Assembly (NCBI RefSeq): GCF_000378385.1 | Contig: NZ_KB899667.1 | Location: forward strand, 246,034-310,033 | DNA length: 64,000 nucleotides | From: Paenibacillus daejeonensis DSM 15491 | GTDB lineage: Bacteria; Bacillota; Bacilli; Paenibacillales; Paenibacillaceae | Direction of reading: 5' to 3' | Part shown: in pieces, positions 8,625 to 17,214 of the stretch | How the letters are laid out: every line of letters starts with the position of its first letter | Position numbering within the stretch: position 1 is the first letter of the stretch | Translations under genes and position numbers: made by a program | Notes under the pieces: model-generated | Database searches by the model: none | What the model was told of the DNA's origin: nothing | What the model saw: only the letters and a program-made list of their open reading frames with translations

Positions 8625-9384
8625 GTGGCGAATCCTCCTTGCCTTTGCTGCCTTCAGCCAAAACCGACTTGGCTCGCAGCAGAATCTCGGTCATCGTGCG
8701 CAGACTGGCTTCGATGATCCGTTCGCCTTTTTCGCGAGTGGCGAGGGTGGCGTCCCCCAGGACAGCGGTAGAGGTGAACTGCTCCCAAGGGGTGGGGGTA
8801 CAGTCATCCTCGACCGTGATGTTCGGGATATCGCTAATTGCTTTGCTCATATCGACATGCTCCTCGGCCAGATACAGCATATAGGACGTCTCCAGCTCGC
8901 AGGCATGGAAGTACGTCCCGTGCGCCGATGGGGTCTCGCGAACCTCAGCGATCGCTTCCTTGGAGCCGGGGTAGAAGAAGTAGTAGACCTTGAGCGCCGG
9001 GTAATCGCGGTAGAGCATACGGGCGGCATCCTTCATGCAGGCGGCATTGCCCAGATGGCCATTCAGCATCACGTAGATGCCGAAGCCCTGATGATGCAGA
9101 CTCTCGCCGATATCATAGAGCATCTGAATCAGTGCCTGGTTGGACACACCCACACTACCCGGAAAGTTCTTCAGGCTCCACACCTGCCCATACGGCAGAG
9201 TAGGGAGCACCAGACTATCGGTCAGCTCCGCCAGTCGTCCGGCCAGCCGCTCCGCCAGCACATTGTCCGTATCGAGGGGGAGATGGGGGCCATGCGCTTC
9301 AACCGCACCAACCGGCAGGATGGCACAGCGGGTGCGCTCAATCTCGGCAGCGACAGTGTAACTGGTCTGTTCCGCATACTGCAT
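8614..9384 (-). CDS. Creatininase-family amidohydrolase
   Basis: About 256 aa from the ATG at 9384, set 8 bases after GAGGAG; a GTG at 9393 overlaps that site. Family metal ligands are visible in AVEAHGPHLPLDTDN, LNGHLGN and HACELETSYM. Creatininase-fold enzymes open cyclic amides or lactam rings and some act on other C-N bonds. Encoded between a phosphotriesterase-family enzyme and a SIS protein, it probably processes an intermediate of the imported compound rather than creatinine. A similar order (creatininase, phosphotriesterase, ascorbate-type EII) occurs in Listeria, as I recall. Confidence 0.85.
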   Translation of the reverse strand: MQYAEQTSYTVAAEIERTRCAILPVGAVEAHGPHLPLDTDNVLAERLAGRLAELTDSLVLPTLPYGQVWSLKNFPGSVGVSNQALIQMLYDIGESLHHQGFGIYVMLNGHLGNAACMKDAARMLYRDYPALKVYYFFYPGSKEAIAEVRETPSAHGTYFHACELETSYMLYLAEEHVDMSKAISDIPNITVEDDCTPTPWEQFTSTAVLGDATLATREKGERIIEASLRTMTEILLRAKSVLAEGSKGKEDSPHDS

Positions 9385-9399
9385 CCTCACCACTCCTCT

Positions 9400-10392
9400 C
9401 TAGCGTTTGAACGTGAAGCAGGTGGCTGGATTATGGACAAAAAACTTCTCAATCAGCTTCTCGCCGTCGAACCCGGCCCGATTCGCTTCATCGATAAAGC
9501 GGGGCACCCAGGTGGCGATAATATATTCGAGCCCCAGCCCATGGTCATAATATTTGTAGTACGTCTTACGCGCGGTGTCTCCGCTGACGAGGATCTGATC
9601 CTCGTAGCCTTTGCGCACCAGTGACAGAATCAACTCAATCCGTGTACTTTCTGGCGCATACTTGATTTTGCCAATACCGTCAAAGCTAAGGTACGCACCG
9701 GTCCGGGCAATCTGCTCGTGGTAGTACGGGTCGGGATTGCGGTCCATATGGCCGAGACTGAGATAATTCAGATCGACCTTCTCACGCCGCAGTAGCTCCA
9801 GCTGCTCCAGTCCCATCGTACCGACTTCTGTATGCGAGTGGACCGGAGCCTTGGTTTCATGATGCGCGCGGGCCACCGCCTGCAGCGTCTTCACCTCAAG
9901 CGGCGAGATCCGGTTGTAGCCGGTGCCGAACTTGACTTGACCGGCCTTGAACGGCGTCCCCTCCAGCCCTTCCTCGACCTCACGGATCACGAAATCGGCC
10001 AGCTCATTCACCGTACTGCCATCAATCCACTCCGCATACGTCCGGTAGTTGCCGAGCAGCGGCTTCAGCTCATCCTTGATATGGGCATCCCACAGGAAGC
10101 TCTTGTTGAAGCCAGCAGTACCAACGATCTTGATTCCGGTATTCTGCGAAATCTGATAGACCGCAGGTACATCACGACCGTAATCCACGGCCGTCGCGTC
10201 GACGATCGCCTGACCGCCATGCGATTGAAACGCCCGCACATCCAGCTCCGACTTGGCCGGGTCATCCAACAGCAGATCATCCGCATTACGCTCCGCCCAA
10301 TAAGCCGGCCGACATACGATATGCTCATGCGAATACGTAAACCCCAACTCCGAAGGATCAATATCTTTATCTAGTGTACGTATAAAACTCAT
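9400..10392 (-). CDS. Phosphotriesterase-family (PHP/cog1735) metal hydrolase, possible sugar-lactone phosphatase-like lactonase
   Basis: 330 aa; the ATG follows GGGAGGG. The amidohydrolase metal site is complete: YSHEHI (HxH), the bridging Lys in AGQVKFG, His in HSHTEVG, His in LGHMDRNPD, and Asp in SGDTARK. Members of this branch have been shown to hydrolyse phosphorylated sugar lactones rather than organophosphates. Next to an ascorbate-type PTS, which phosphorylates a lactone sugar during import, a phospho-lactonase role fits well, but it is inferred from context. Confidence 0.88.
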   Translation of the reverse strand: MSFIRTLDKDIDPSELGFTYSHEHIVCRPAYWAERNADDLLLDDPAKSELDVRAFQSHGGQAIVDATAVDYGRDVPAVYQISQNTGIKIVGTAGFNKSFLWDAHIKDELKPLLGNYRTYAEWIDGSTVNELADFVIREVEEGLEGTPFKAGQVKFGTGYNRISPLEVKTLQAVARAHHETKAPVHSHTEVGTMGLEQLELLRREKVDLNYLSLGHMDRNPDPYYHEQIARTGAYLSFDGIGKIKYAPESTRIELILSLVRKGYEDQILVSGDTARKTYYKYYDHGLGLEYIIATWVPRFIDEANRAGFDGEKLIEKFFVHNPATCFTFKR

Positions 10393-10428
10393 GTCTTTCC
10401 CTCCCTACTTCCCATCCTTTTAGAGGCT

Positions 10429-10595
10429 GTTCAAAAAGTCCCCAATTGATCACGAAGAGAATCAGAAAGCTAACTCGACATCGAATCTTGCGTTCACCCT
10501 TGAAGTCCGGTGCTCATGTAGGTTTGCCTACACTCCGCTCCTCCTTCTACAGGTTCTCGCAACCTTCTCGGTGCTGAATTGTGATCTTTTTGAAC
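10429..10595. repeat. MITE-like 167-bp element with 10-bp terminal inverted repeats
   Basis: It begins GTTCAAAAAG (10429-10438) and ends with the exact inverse CTTTTTGAAC (10586-10595). It has no coding capacity and sits between the EIIC and phosphotriesterase-family genes. The left end (TCAAAAAGTCC followed by TTGATCACGAAG) reappears at 54257-54285, so it is a dispersed repeat. I cannot see a clear target-site duplication. Confidence 0.6.
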
Positions 10596-10639
10596 ACGCA
10601 CTATATGCGTATTTTGTCTTGCGTTGTTGACGAGGAAAT

Positions 10640-10785
10640 TGCGCAGTAGCGGAGAGGAGAGGGAAGCTGGAGAAGTGAAACGCTCGCCTTTGTCTCCGGA
10701 TTTCAACCACATCCGTGGTCAAAAATTCAAGAAATCTGGAGACAACAGCGATCGGAAGCTCCCTCTTCTCGCAGCGCCCTATTAG
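10640..10785. repeat. Long imperfect hairpin repeat
   Basis: The core is TTTGTCTCCGGATTTC (10689-10704) against GAAATCTGGAGACAA (10731-10745), with a small inner hairpin CCAC/GTGG and looser pairing outside. A second copy of the same core lies at about 46535-46600, where it ends in the same ACAACAGCGATCG. It lies within the PTS operon and could shape mRNA stability between EIIC and the downstream genes. Confidence 0.6.
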
Positions 10786-10800
10786 CACTATTTTCCTCAA

Positions 10801-12099
10801 CTAGAACAACAGCTGCGACAAAAACCGTATTATAGGCCCAATAATGAACATATCCGAATCCGCCGCCCACATCGCCGTATCCGGCACCGTCGACGAGATC
10901 AGGAAGCGCACCATGACGAATTGGCCCCAGGCCACAACCGTCGCCGTAATAAAGCCGCCCAAGAGAGCGCCACGAACACCGCCGGTGGAGTTACCGAACA
11001 CCCCGGCCGTCGCACCATGGAAGAACAACACGATCATCGTCGGCACGAAAATGTAGGACACGGTACCACCGAGTACCACCAACCAGAGAATCGCACCGCC
11101 GAAGGCACCCAGGAAGCCCAGAATGACCGCATTAGGTGCATACGGGTAAACGACTGGCGAGTCGAGCGCCGGGATGGCGCCAGGTACGAGTCGGGTGGCG
11201 ATACCGTTGAAGGCGGGTACCAGCTCGCCAATGAACATCCGCACGCCCATCAGTACGATGGCGATCCCGCCCGCGAACGTCAGCGATTGGATGATGGAGT
11301 AGATGATAAAGTTTTGGTCGCCAGATAAGGCGATCAATTCCGCAGCTGCCGGTGTATTTTTGAGGGAGATAACAATGGCACCAATCAGGAACAGCGTTCC
11401 CATGCTGAGCGCCGTGATGACGTTGGGATCGCGCAGGAACTCGAGTCCCTTGGGCACTTTGATTTTCTCCGAGTCGTTCTCTTTGTTACCGAACAGCTTG
11501 CCGAGCCACGCGCCCAGCAGAGCCACGGAAGCGGACGTATGGCCGAGTGCGATGTTGTTGTTACCCGTAATTTTGCGCATGTAGGGCTGTGTTACTGCCG
11601 GCTGGAATGTCCAGTACAGACCCAGGATGACGGAGAGCAGGATCAGCAGCTTCCAGAACGAAGCTTCACCGCCAGCTGTATGCACAGCAATACCCGCGAA
11701 AATCGTTGAGGTCCAGAACATCATATGGCCTGTCAGATAGATATATTTGAAGCGTGTGAAGCGAGCTAGCAGCACGTTAATCAAGAAGCCGACGAACATG
11801 GCTAGCGTCACGGCGCTGCCGAACCGCGAATTGAAGGCTTCCTGTCCCATGAACTGCCCCAGCGACGAAGCCTCCAGCCCGAAGACTTCCTGCCACATCG
11901 GCTCAAATACCGTCAATGCGCCAACGATGACGTCCGCACCGGCACCGATGATCAGAAAGCCGATGATCGCCTTGAAGGTGCCGCTAATGACCTGGCTGGT
12001 CGATTTTTTCTGCAGCAGCAAGCCCAGCAATACGATGAAGCCGAGCAAGATGGCCGGGGTGCCGAAGATATTGGTCGCTATCCAAAAAATCACATCCAC
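10801..12099 (-). CDS. PTS EIIC, ascorbate (SgaT/UlaA) family
   Basis: 432 aa, GTG start 8 bases after AAGGAGG. It is a polytopic membrane protein with about 10-11 helices: an N-terminal FGTPAILLGFIVLLGLLLQKK segment, the conserved IGFLIIGAGADVIVGAL and VAWGQFVMVRFL. This matches the UlaA fold (PTS-GAT/ascorbate superfamily), which moves and phosphorylates L-ascorbate or related lactones with its EIIA and EIIB. The rest of the operon lacks the UlaD/E/F pentulose enzymes of the ascorbate pathway, so the substrate is probably something else. Confidence 0.93.
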   Translation of the reverse strand: MDVIFWIATNIFGTPAILLGFIVLLGLLLQKKSTSQVISGTFKAIIGFLIIGAGADVIVGALTVFEPMWQEVFGLEASSLGQFMGQEAFNSRFGSAVTLAMFVGFLINVLLARFTRFKYIYLTGHMMFWTSTIFAGIAVHTAGGEASFWKLLILLSVILGLYWTFQPAVTQPYMRKITGNNNIALGHTSASVALLGAWLGKLFGNKENDSEKIKVPKGLEFLRDPNVITALSMGTLFLIGAIVISLKNTPAAAELIALSGDQNFIIYSIIQSLTFAGGIAIVLMGVRMFIGELVPAFNGIATRLVPGAIPALDSPVVYPYAPNAVILGFLGAFGGAILWLVVLGGTVSYIFVPTMIVLFFHGATAGVFGNSTGGVRGALLGGFITATVVAWGQFVMVRFLISSTVPDTAMWAADSDMFIIGPIIRFLSQLLF

Positions 12100-12163
12100 G
12101 AAGGGTTCCTCCTTTTGGTAAGCCTAATCGGGTCAAGCCTGCTGCAGAGGGAGAAGCGCCGAA

Positions 12164-12427
12164 TTACAGCACTTCCTGCAGACTGGACTTGATCTCCTCC
12201 AGGTCAAAATAGTTGTTCACGATGACAATTTTGGCCGCGTGGCCTTGCAGACTTTGCGCCAGCTCATTATTGGTAATGATGTAATCCGCTTGCGTGCCAG
12301 ACGCGCTGGAAACGTCCATATGGTCGACATCCGCACTCACGCCCAGATCCTTCAGGACATTCTCCACATTCATCCGTAGAATCAAGCTTGTTCCCTGTCC
12401 CAGTCCGCATACACAAATGATTTTCAT
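12164..12427 (-). CDS. PTS EIIB, lactose/ascorbate type
   Basis: 87 aa; ATG after TAGGAGG. It opens MKIICVCGLGQGTSLILRMN: the second Cys, in the CGLGQGTS P-loop, is the expected phosphocysteine. It takes phosphate from the EIIA gene product (next gene upstream) and passes it to the sugar bound to EIIC. Size and motif match UlaB/SgaB. Confidence 0.93.
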   Translation of the reverse strand: MKIICVCGLGQGTSLILRMNVENVLKDLGVSADVDHMDVSSASGTQADYIITNNELAQSLQGHAAKIVIVNNYFDLEEIKSSLQEVL

Positions 12428-12445
12428 CGTAAAAACCTCCTAAAT

Positions 12446-12889
12446 TTAATTAGTTGTAGCTTCGAGCAGCTGTCCAATGGCTTCCGGCGTTGGCGCGTCT
12501 TTGAGCTGCTGCACGTGTGCCGGGTTATTCAAGAGGGTCGTTAGCTTGCGGAGCATCGTAATATGCTCTTCGCTTGAGGATGCGCCGAGGGCGAAGACGA
12601 GCGCCACCGGATCGTTTTTGGCATGGCCGAATACGACGGGTTCTCGTAGTCTAACCAGCGACACGGAGGCTTCCTTGACGCCGTCCTCGGGCTTCGCATG
12701 CGGCAGAGCAATCTGTGGTGCGAGTACGAAGTAAGGGCCTTTTTCCTCAAAAGAAGCCACCATCGCATCGATATAACGGGACTCGGCAGCCCCGGCATCG
12801 ACGAGCAGTTGTCCGGCTGCGCGGATGGCGGCGGCGCCGTCGGCAGCCTCTACGTCCAGGGCGATTAAGCCCGGTTCCAAAAATTTCAT
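12446..12889 (-). CDS. PTS EIIA, mannitol/fructose type
   Basis: 147 aa from the ATG at 12889, 7 bases after AAGGAG; an ATG at 12895 overlaps the end of the regulator gene and is the alternative. The phospho-His lies in ALPHAKPEDGV. Ends EAIGQLLEATTN. It accepts phosphate from HPr and gives it to EIIB. The close coupling to the regulator, which carries its own EIIA-like domain, suggests that both read the same phosphorelay. Confidence 0.92.
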   Translation of the reverse strand: MKFLEPGLIALDVEAADGAAAIRAAGQLLVDAGAAESRYIDAMVASFEEKGPYFVLAPQIALPHAKPEDGVKEASVSLVRLREPVVFGHAKNDPVALVFALGASSSEEHITMLRKLTTLLNNPAHVQQLKDAPTPEAIGQLLEATTN

Positions 12890-12891
12890 TG

Positions 12892-15048
12892 TCATTCTCC
12901 TTCCTTCAGACGGTTACCTTCACCGCTAGCGGCCTGATCGATCAATCTCAGGATGTCTTCAATTGCGTTAGTATTTTCCAAAATGGTCAGTTTATGCGGC
13001 TCTCTCAGCAGAACAGACAGCTGGGCGAGCGGCTTGAGATGGGATTCGCCATCGGCGCTGGCGAGTACGAAGACGGTGTGCACCTGATGACGCGCTTCTT
13101 GCCCGAAGGCCACAGGGGATGCGAGCTTGAGCATGGAAAAGCCGGTGCGCAGCACGCCATCCTCCGGCCTTGCATGAGCAATCGCTACACCCGGAGCCAG
13201 CACAATGTAGGGACCGTGCTCGTCCACCTTGTGGATCATCGCTTCTACGTAGCGGGTTTCAATGATACCCGCAGCGAGCAAGGGCTGCGCAGCTTCCCGG
13301 ATCGCCGTCCGCCAGTCGGCGACCTTCTCCAATAGCCGGATTCGGTCGCGGGTGAGCAAGCTGGGCAGTGAGAGCTGGCGCGGGGTCTCGGCGGGTCCCC
13401 GGGCGCGAAGCAGGTAACGGCTAATTTCTTCATATAACAGCTCTTCATTGCGGATGTCGGCGTGCTTGCGTACTAACTGCAGGATGCTCTCTGCCGTGTT
13501 CTGCGGCAGCAAGGCAGCTCGCTGCGGTGCTTGTACCCGGCCGATCTGCTGGAGCAGCGCCGACTTGTCCGCATCCGTCAAGATCGGCGAAACCACGAAC
13601 ACAGGCGCGGTACTGCCAGACAACGGCACCGTGGAGAAGATCAGGTCGACCGGCTGGGAGAACCGCTCGAACTCCCGCAGCGAGAGCACGGCCAGCCAAT
13701 CGATGGCGGGGAAGAGCTGCTCCAGTTGAAGCTTCAGCATACGCGAGGCGGATTGGCCGTTCACGCAGACGATCACCGCCTGGCTACGCGGCTGCGGCTG
13801 CGCGTCCTCACGGCGGAGCCCGCCGCCGAAGTGCATGGCCAGGTACGCCATCTCGCCTTCGCTAATGGGCTGACTTAGCAACGCTTGCAGCGGTGCGGCA
13901 GCTTTTTCCGTCAGCCTGTACACCTCGGGGTACTTGTCTCGGACTGAGGCAGCCACCGGATTGTCCTGATGCAGACCGTACTTGATTCGGTAGTAGGCGG
14001 GCTTCACATGCTGGAACAACTGCTGCTCCATCGCCTCCCGATGCTGAAAATAGACGCACCCCAAACGCTCAAACGCATCAATCATATCGGAGGTGGCCTG
14101 ACGAATGCGCTGCGCCTCACCATCGGGTTTCCGGTCCTCCATCCGGTTGACGCGGGCCCCGAGCAGGTGGACCGTGAGGTAACAGATCTCGTCCTCGGGG
14201 AACTCGACCTCGAACAGCTCGCCGAGCTGGGCCGCCAATTCCTCAGCGAGTTCGTAAAAGCTGGACTTCCGCAGCGTCTGCTTCTCATCCGTGTCCAGTT
14301 GAACGGTCTCGCCCGCACGGAGCCGCTGGGCGAATAGCAGAAGCCGGGAAGCAAGGCTGAGCACCGTTTCGTCGGTCAGCTCCATCTCAGCCCGCTCCTC
14401 CAGGCGGTCAATCATTACATAGATCCGCTCCAGCTGATCGACCGTCTGCAGTGGCCATCGCGAGCCCGTCAAGTGGTGGTGGAACATCTCCTGAATGGCG
14501 CCAGGGGAGGCGCTCTGGCCGAGGTGCGGCAGAACATAGGATAGATAGTGAGAGAGCGCGTGTCGTTTAGCCGATTCCTCGCCGCTTACGGTGTAACCCT
14601 GTTTGCGGTCGTACTGCACCTGGAGCCCAAAGCCGGCGAGCTCGGATTCCAGCTGCTTCAATTCCTTGTGCGCTGTCCCACGGCTGACATCGAGCAGCTG
14701 CTGAAGATCGTGCAGAAACACGGGCTCCGTGCGGCTGATCAGATACATCGCGGTCCAGACAGCGCGTTCCTTACGGGAGAGATAATAGTCCGATCGGTTG
14801 ACATTCCCGGCGATCGCCGGGAGCTTGGTTTTGGTAGACGGAGGGAGCAGATACCCTCGTTCGCGGACATAATGAACCGGCTCCAGCTCCTGCGAACGGA
14901 GCCAATGATTGATTTTATCCATGTCGTAATAGACCGTTCGCTTGGAGATATGCAGCTGCTGCATCAGATGCTGAACCGGCACATAATCCGGCGCCTCCTG
15001 GAGCAGGGCCAACAAGGCCGTATTGCGTTCCGTTAAGATGATCGCCAC
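12892..15048 (-). CDS. BglG/MtlR-type regulator with PRD, EIIB and EIIA domains
   Basis: 718 aa, GTG start. Order of domains: two helix-turn-helix segments (YVPVQHLMQQLHISKRTVYY near residue 20; a second near 110), PRD1 (about 180-290), PRD2 (about 295-400), a GatB-like EIIB domain (about 410-500) and an EIIA domain (about 570-710, VAIAHARPEDGVLR). Such proteins are DNA-binding activators whose activity is set by PTS phosphorylation of PRD and EII domains. It is the first gene of the operon and probably its activator. The EIIB domain's phosphocysteine is in IVCVNGQSASRM, with the usual Gly after Cys replaced. Confidence 0.93.
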   Translation of the reverse strand: MAIILTERNTALLALLQEAPDYVPVQHLMQQLHISKRTVYYDMDKINHWLRSQELEPVHYVRERGYLLPPSTKTKLPAIAGNVNRSDYYLSRKERAVWTAMYLISRTEPVFLHDLQQLLDVSRGTAHKELKQLESELAGFGLQVQYDRKQGYTVSGEESAKRHALSHYLSYVLPHLGQSASPGAIQEMFHHHLTGSRWPLQTVDQLERIYVMIDRLEERAEMELTDETVLSLASRLLLFAQRLRAGETVQLDTDEKQTLRKSSFYELAEELAAQLGELFEVEFPEDEICYLTVHLLGARVNRMEDRKPDGEAQRIRQATSDMIDAFERLGCVYFQHREAMEQQLFQHVKPAYYRIKYGLHQDNPVAASVRDKYPEVYRLTEKAAAPLQALLSQPISEGEMAYLAMHFGGGLRREDAQPQPRSQAVIVCVNGQSASRMLKLQLEQLFPAIDWLAVLSLREFERFSQPVDLIFSTVPLSGSTAPVFVVSPILTDADKSALLQQIGRVQAPQRAALLPQNTAESILQLVRKHADIRNEELLYEEISRYLLRARGPAETPRQLSLPSLLTRDRIRLLEKVADWRTAIREAAQPLLAAGIIETRYVEAMIHKVDEHGPYIVLAPGVAIAHARPEDGVLRTGFSMLKLASPVAFGQEARHQVHTVFVLASADGESHLKPLAQLSVLLREPHKLTILENTNAIEDILRLIDQAASGEGNRLKEGE

Positions 15049-15618
15049 CCCCTTCGTCTACCCTTACCCGTAGTATAGTAGGGCGTCAGGTTTCCTTACA
15101 GCCCAAACATTGTACCCGCGCGTTTGCAAAGTTATACGGTTGAGGTGGGGGAGTGATGGAGGGAGGGAGTCTGCGAGACAGGAAACCTGCGGGAGTACAG
15201 AAGGAGAGAATAGAGCAGATGGGCAGAAGGAGCCATCCGCGGTTTTGAATGACGATGCTGATGCTCTAACGGCCACTCGCGGTTCCGTCTGACTAACTGG
15301 GCGGGCGGGTTCTAACGTGGTTCTGACAAATTGTCGTTCTAACGGCCACACGTGCGCTTATTTCCTGCTTTTTGCGGGGTCTGGGATTCTAACGGCCACC
15401 AGCGCACCTATTTCACTCAAAACACGAGCAAATGAACCAAAATCCATGCAATAGAGGCTTATATGGCCGTTAGAAATTCGAATGGGTACATTTGGAGCAA
15501 ATAGCGGCTGTGGTGGCCGTTAGAAGTAACTCGCTCCAACGATGGGACTTTGACTAGACGAATACCAACTAGGACGAAAAAAGACGATGCCGGCACTTAG
15601 CCAACATCGTCTTTTTCC
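15049..15618. repeat. Intergenic region with CTAACGGCCAC inverted repeats and a terminator
   Basis: It holds CTAACGGCCAC at 15266, 15339 and 15389, and the inverse GTGGCCGTTAG or GGCCGTTAG at 15465-15473 and 15513-15523. The arms CTAACGGCCACCAGCGC...CTATTT and AAATAGCGGCTGTGGTGGCC can fold into a long hairpin. The 15339-15523 block is nearly repeated at 18704-18889, and in shorter form at 51744-51896. No gene is supported here. Confidence 0.75.
15577..15617. terminator. Bidirectional terminator after the first DUF4430-SLH gene
   Basis: Stem AGACGATG (15582-15589) with CATCGTCT (15605-15612), an A tract on the left and a T tract on the right. A near copy lies at 18936-18976 after the second SLH gene. 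Confidence 0.8.
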
Positions 15619-16602
15619 TTATTCTTCCCAATACTCGAGCAATCGCAATGCTACGACCGCCAGCTCTTCGCGGGTAATCGCGTCCTGCGGACGGAACGAA
15701 CCACTGTAGCCCTGCATGATGCCAGCTTCGGCGACAGCACGAATGGCATCGACCGCGTAAGTAGCTGTCACATCACCGAAGCTTGGAGCTGATGCTGATG
15801 CACTGAGCTCGAAGGCTCTGGCGATGATAACCGCTGCATCCTGGCGAGTAATGGCTGCGTTCGGCTTGAATGTGTTGTCGGCATAACCGCCAATCAAATT
15901 CTCAGATTTGGCAATGTTCACATAGCTTGCGTACCAAGCATTCTCGGGCACATCGGTAAATCCGGCAGCCTGGGTTTCAGCGGTCTCAAAAAAGAGAAGC
16001 GAGACCAGAATCTTGGTGAATTCCGCACGTGTGGTGATACCCTTCGGGTCGAATACGAAATCATCTCCGGATGGCTTGCCTTCAATGAGACCAAGTGCGC
16101 CCATCAACTGCGTGGCTTCCTGAGCCCACTCTGCGATCAGGTCCTGATCGGCAAATGCAAACTCTTCCCATCCGTCGAATCCATCTACGTGGTACAGCCA
16201 TTCCAGCACGTCCCCGTCTTCTACAATATAGGAACTCGCACCGACCATAGAGAATTCATCATTAACATTGAACATCCACCAGTCACTGGCTGTCCCATCC
16301 AAGCCTAAGATGCCTTCAACGAAGACGCCATATTCAGGATCGACGGTATACTCCAACTCATCTTCGCCGACAGCTTCCAGCAATAAGTCAAAGGCATTGG
16401 CACCTTCCTCAAATTCAACCGTCGTCACAAAAGGAAGTCCTTCATGCTCAAGATTCGGCGAAATGATCTGAATCTCGGCCGTAAGCATTTCTGTTTCTGT
16501 TGATTCCTGCAACTCAGTTGTTTCTGCAAATGCGATGCTTGTTCCCCCGAGTGTGGTGGCCAGCAAGAGCGTAGCCAGCGATCCGGATAACCATTTTTTC
16601 AT
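15619..16602 (-). CDS. Secreted DUF4430 + SLH surface protein
   Basis: About 327 aa. Signal peptide (KKWLSGSLATLLLATTLGG...AFA), then a DUF4430 domain (about residues 40-145; GASSYIVEDGDVLEWLYH), then three SLH repeats with ITRAEFTKIL-, ITRQDAAVIIARAF- and ITREELAVVALRL-type cores. SLH modules bind pyruvylated wall polymer, so the protein should be held on the cell surface. DUF4430 is the bacterial relative of the C-terminal domain of transcobalamin/intrinsic factor. It is a shorter paralog of the protein ending at 18991, lacking its N-terminal domain and Pro-rich linker. No cobalamin riboswitch is seen upstream of this copy. A GTG at 16608 is the alternative start. Confidence 0.88.
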   Translation of the reverse strand: MKKWLSGSLATLLLATTLGGTSIAFAETTELQESTETEMLTAEIQIISPNLEHEGLPFVTTVEFEEGANAFDLLLEAVGEDELEYTVDPEYGVFVEGILGLDGTASDWWMFNVNDEFSMVGASSYIVEDGDVLEWLYHVDGFDGWEEFAFADQDLIAEWAQEATQLMGALGLIEGKPSGDDFVFDPKGITTRAEFTKILVSLLFFETAETQAAGFTDVPENAWYASYVNIAKSENLIGGYADNTFKPNAAITRQDAAVIIARAFELSASASAPSFGDVTATYAVDAIRAVAEAGIMQGYSGSFRPQDAITREELAVVALRLLEYWEE

Positions 16603-16654
16603 GTACACGTTTCCCCTCTATTATGAGTTTCAACTCTCTCAAACGACAATATCT

Positions 16655-16682
16655 AGTATAATGCTAGATTTTGGTTTGACAA
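16655..16682 (-). promoter_or_regulatory. Promoter for the short DUF4430-SLH gene
   Basis: On the minus strand TTGTCA (16682-16677), a 16-base spacer, then TATACT (16660-16655). Confidence 0.5.
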
Positions 16683-16793
16683 GATTTATTTTCACATTGG
16701 ATTGGGGAGTCTCTCTTAACAAGTATTTCTATACAAATAGCGAGAAAGCTGATACCATTTTCTGTTGAGATTTGAAACTTTGGAGGGGCTCTG

Positions 16794-17201
16794 ATGAGCA
16801 TCTTAAAAAAGGTCATGTTGGTCATAATGGTTCTCGTTTTAAGTATCGTGTTGTTTGAGGTAGTGAGGTATTGGACCAGTCCTCTAACCAAATCAGATAC
16901 TATAATCAGGCAGGACCTTTTGACTGAACACCCTGTAGGAACGCAGATGAATGATGTTCTAAAGTACATAGAAAATAAAGAAAAATGGGAGATTGATTGG
17001 GTTGATTATGAGAGAGGATAGTCAGATACATCAGGATTTTCCACTAAAGTGATAGGCCAAAAATCAATACGTGTGCATCTAGGCTGGTACTGGAATTCAA
17101 CAGAATACTATTTTAGAACTGACGTGGTTGCTTTTTACGCTTTTGATGATCAATACAGACTAGTGGATGTGTGGGTGCACAAGTACACAGATAGTCTTTA
17201 A
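16794..17201 (+). pseudogene. Small anchored protein interrupted by an in-frame TAG
   Basis: Starting at ATG 16794 (after GGAGGGG) there is an N-terminal membrane anchor (KKVMLVIMVLVLSIVLFEVV) and 75 codons to TAG at 17019-17021. The same frame then stays open to TAA at 17199-17201. The second half (GQKSIRVHLGWYW...DVVAFYAFDDQYRLVDVWVHK) reads like the C-terminal end of a family of small Firmicute proteins that I recall ending in a FWGFDENGRLIDVWV-type motif. The simplest reading is one 135-codon gene with a nonsense mutation. A sequencing error or two short genes are less likely alternatives. Function unknown. Confidence 0.65.
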
Positions 17202-17214
17202 AGAGGGGCTCACC

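Noticed and set aside
8623..9624. A 333-codon plus-strand frame over the creatininase and phosphotriesterase-family genes
   Set aside because: Shadow frame of intact minus-strand genes.
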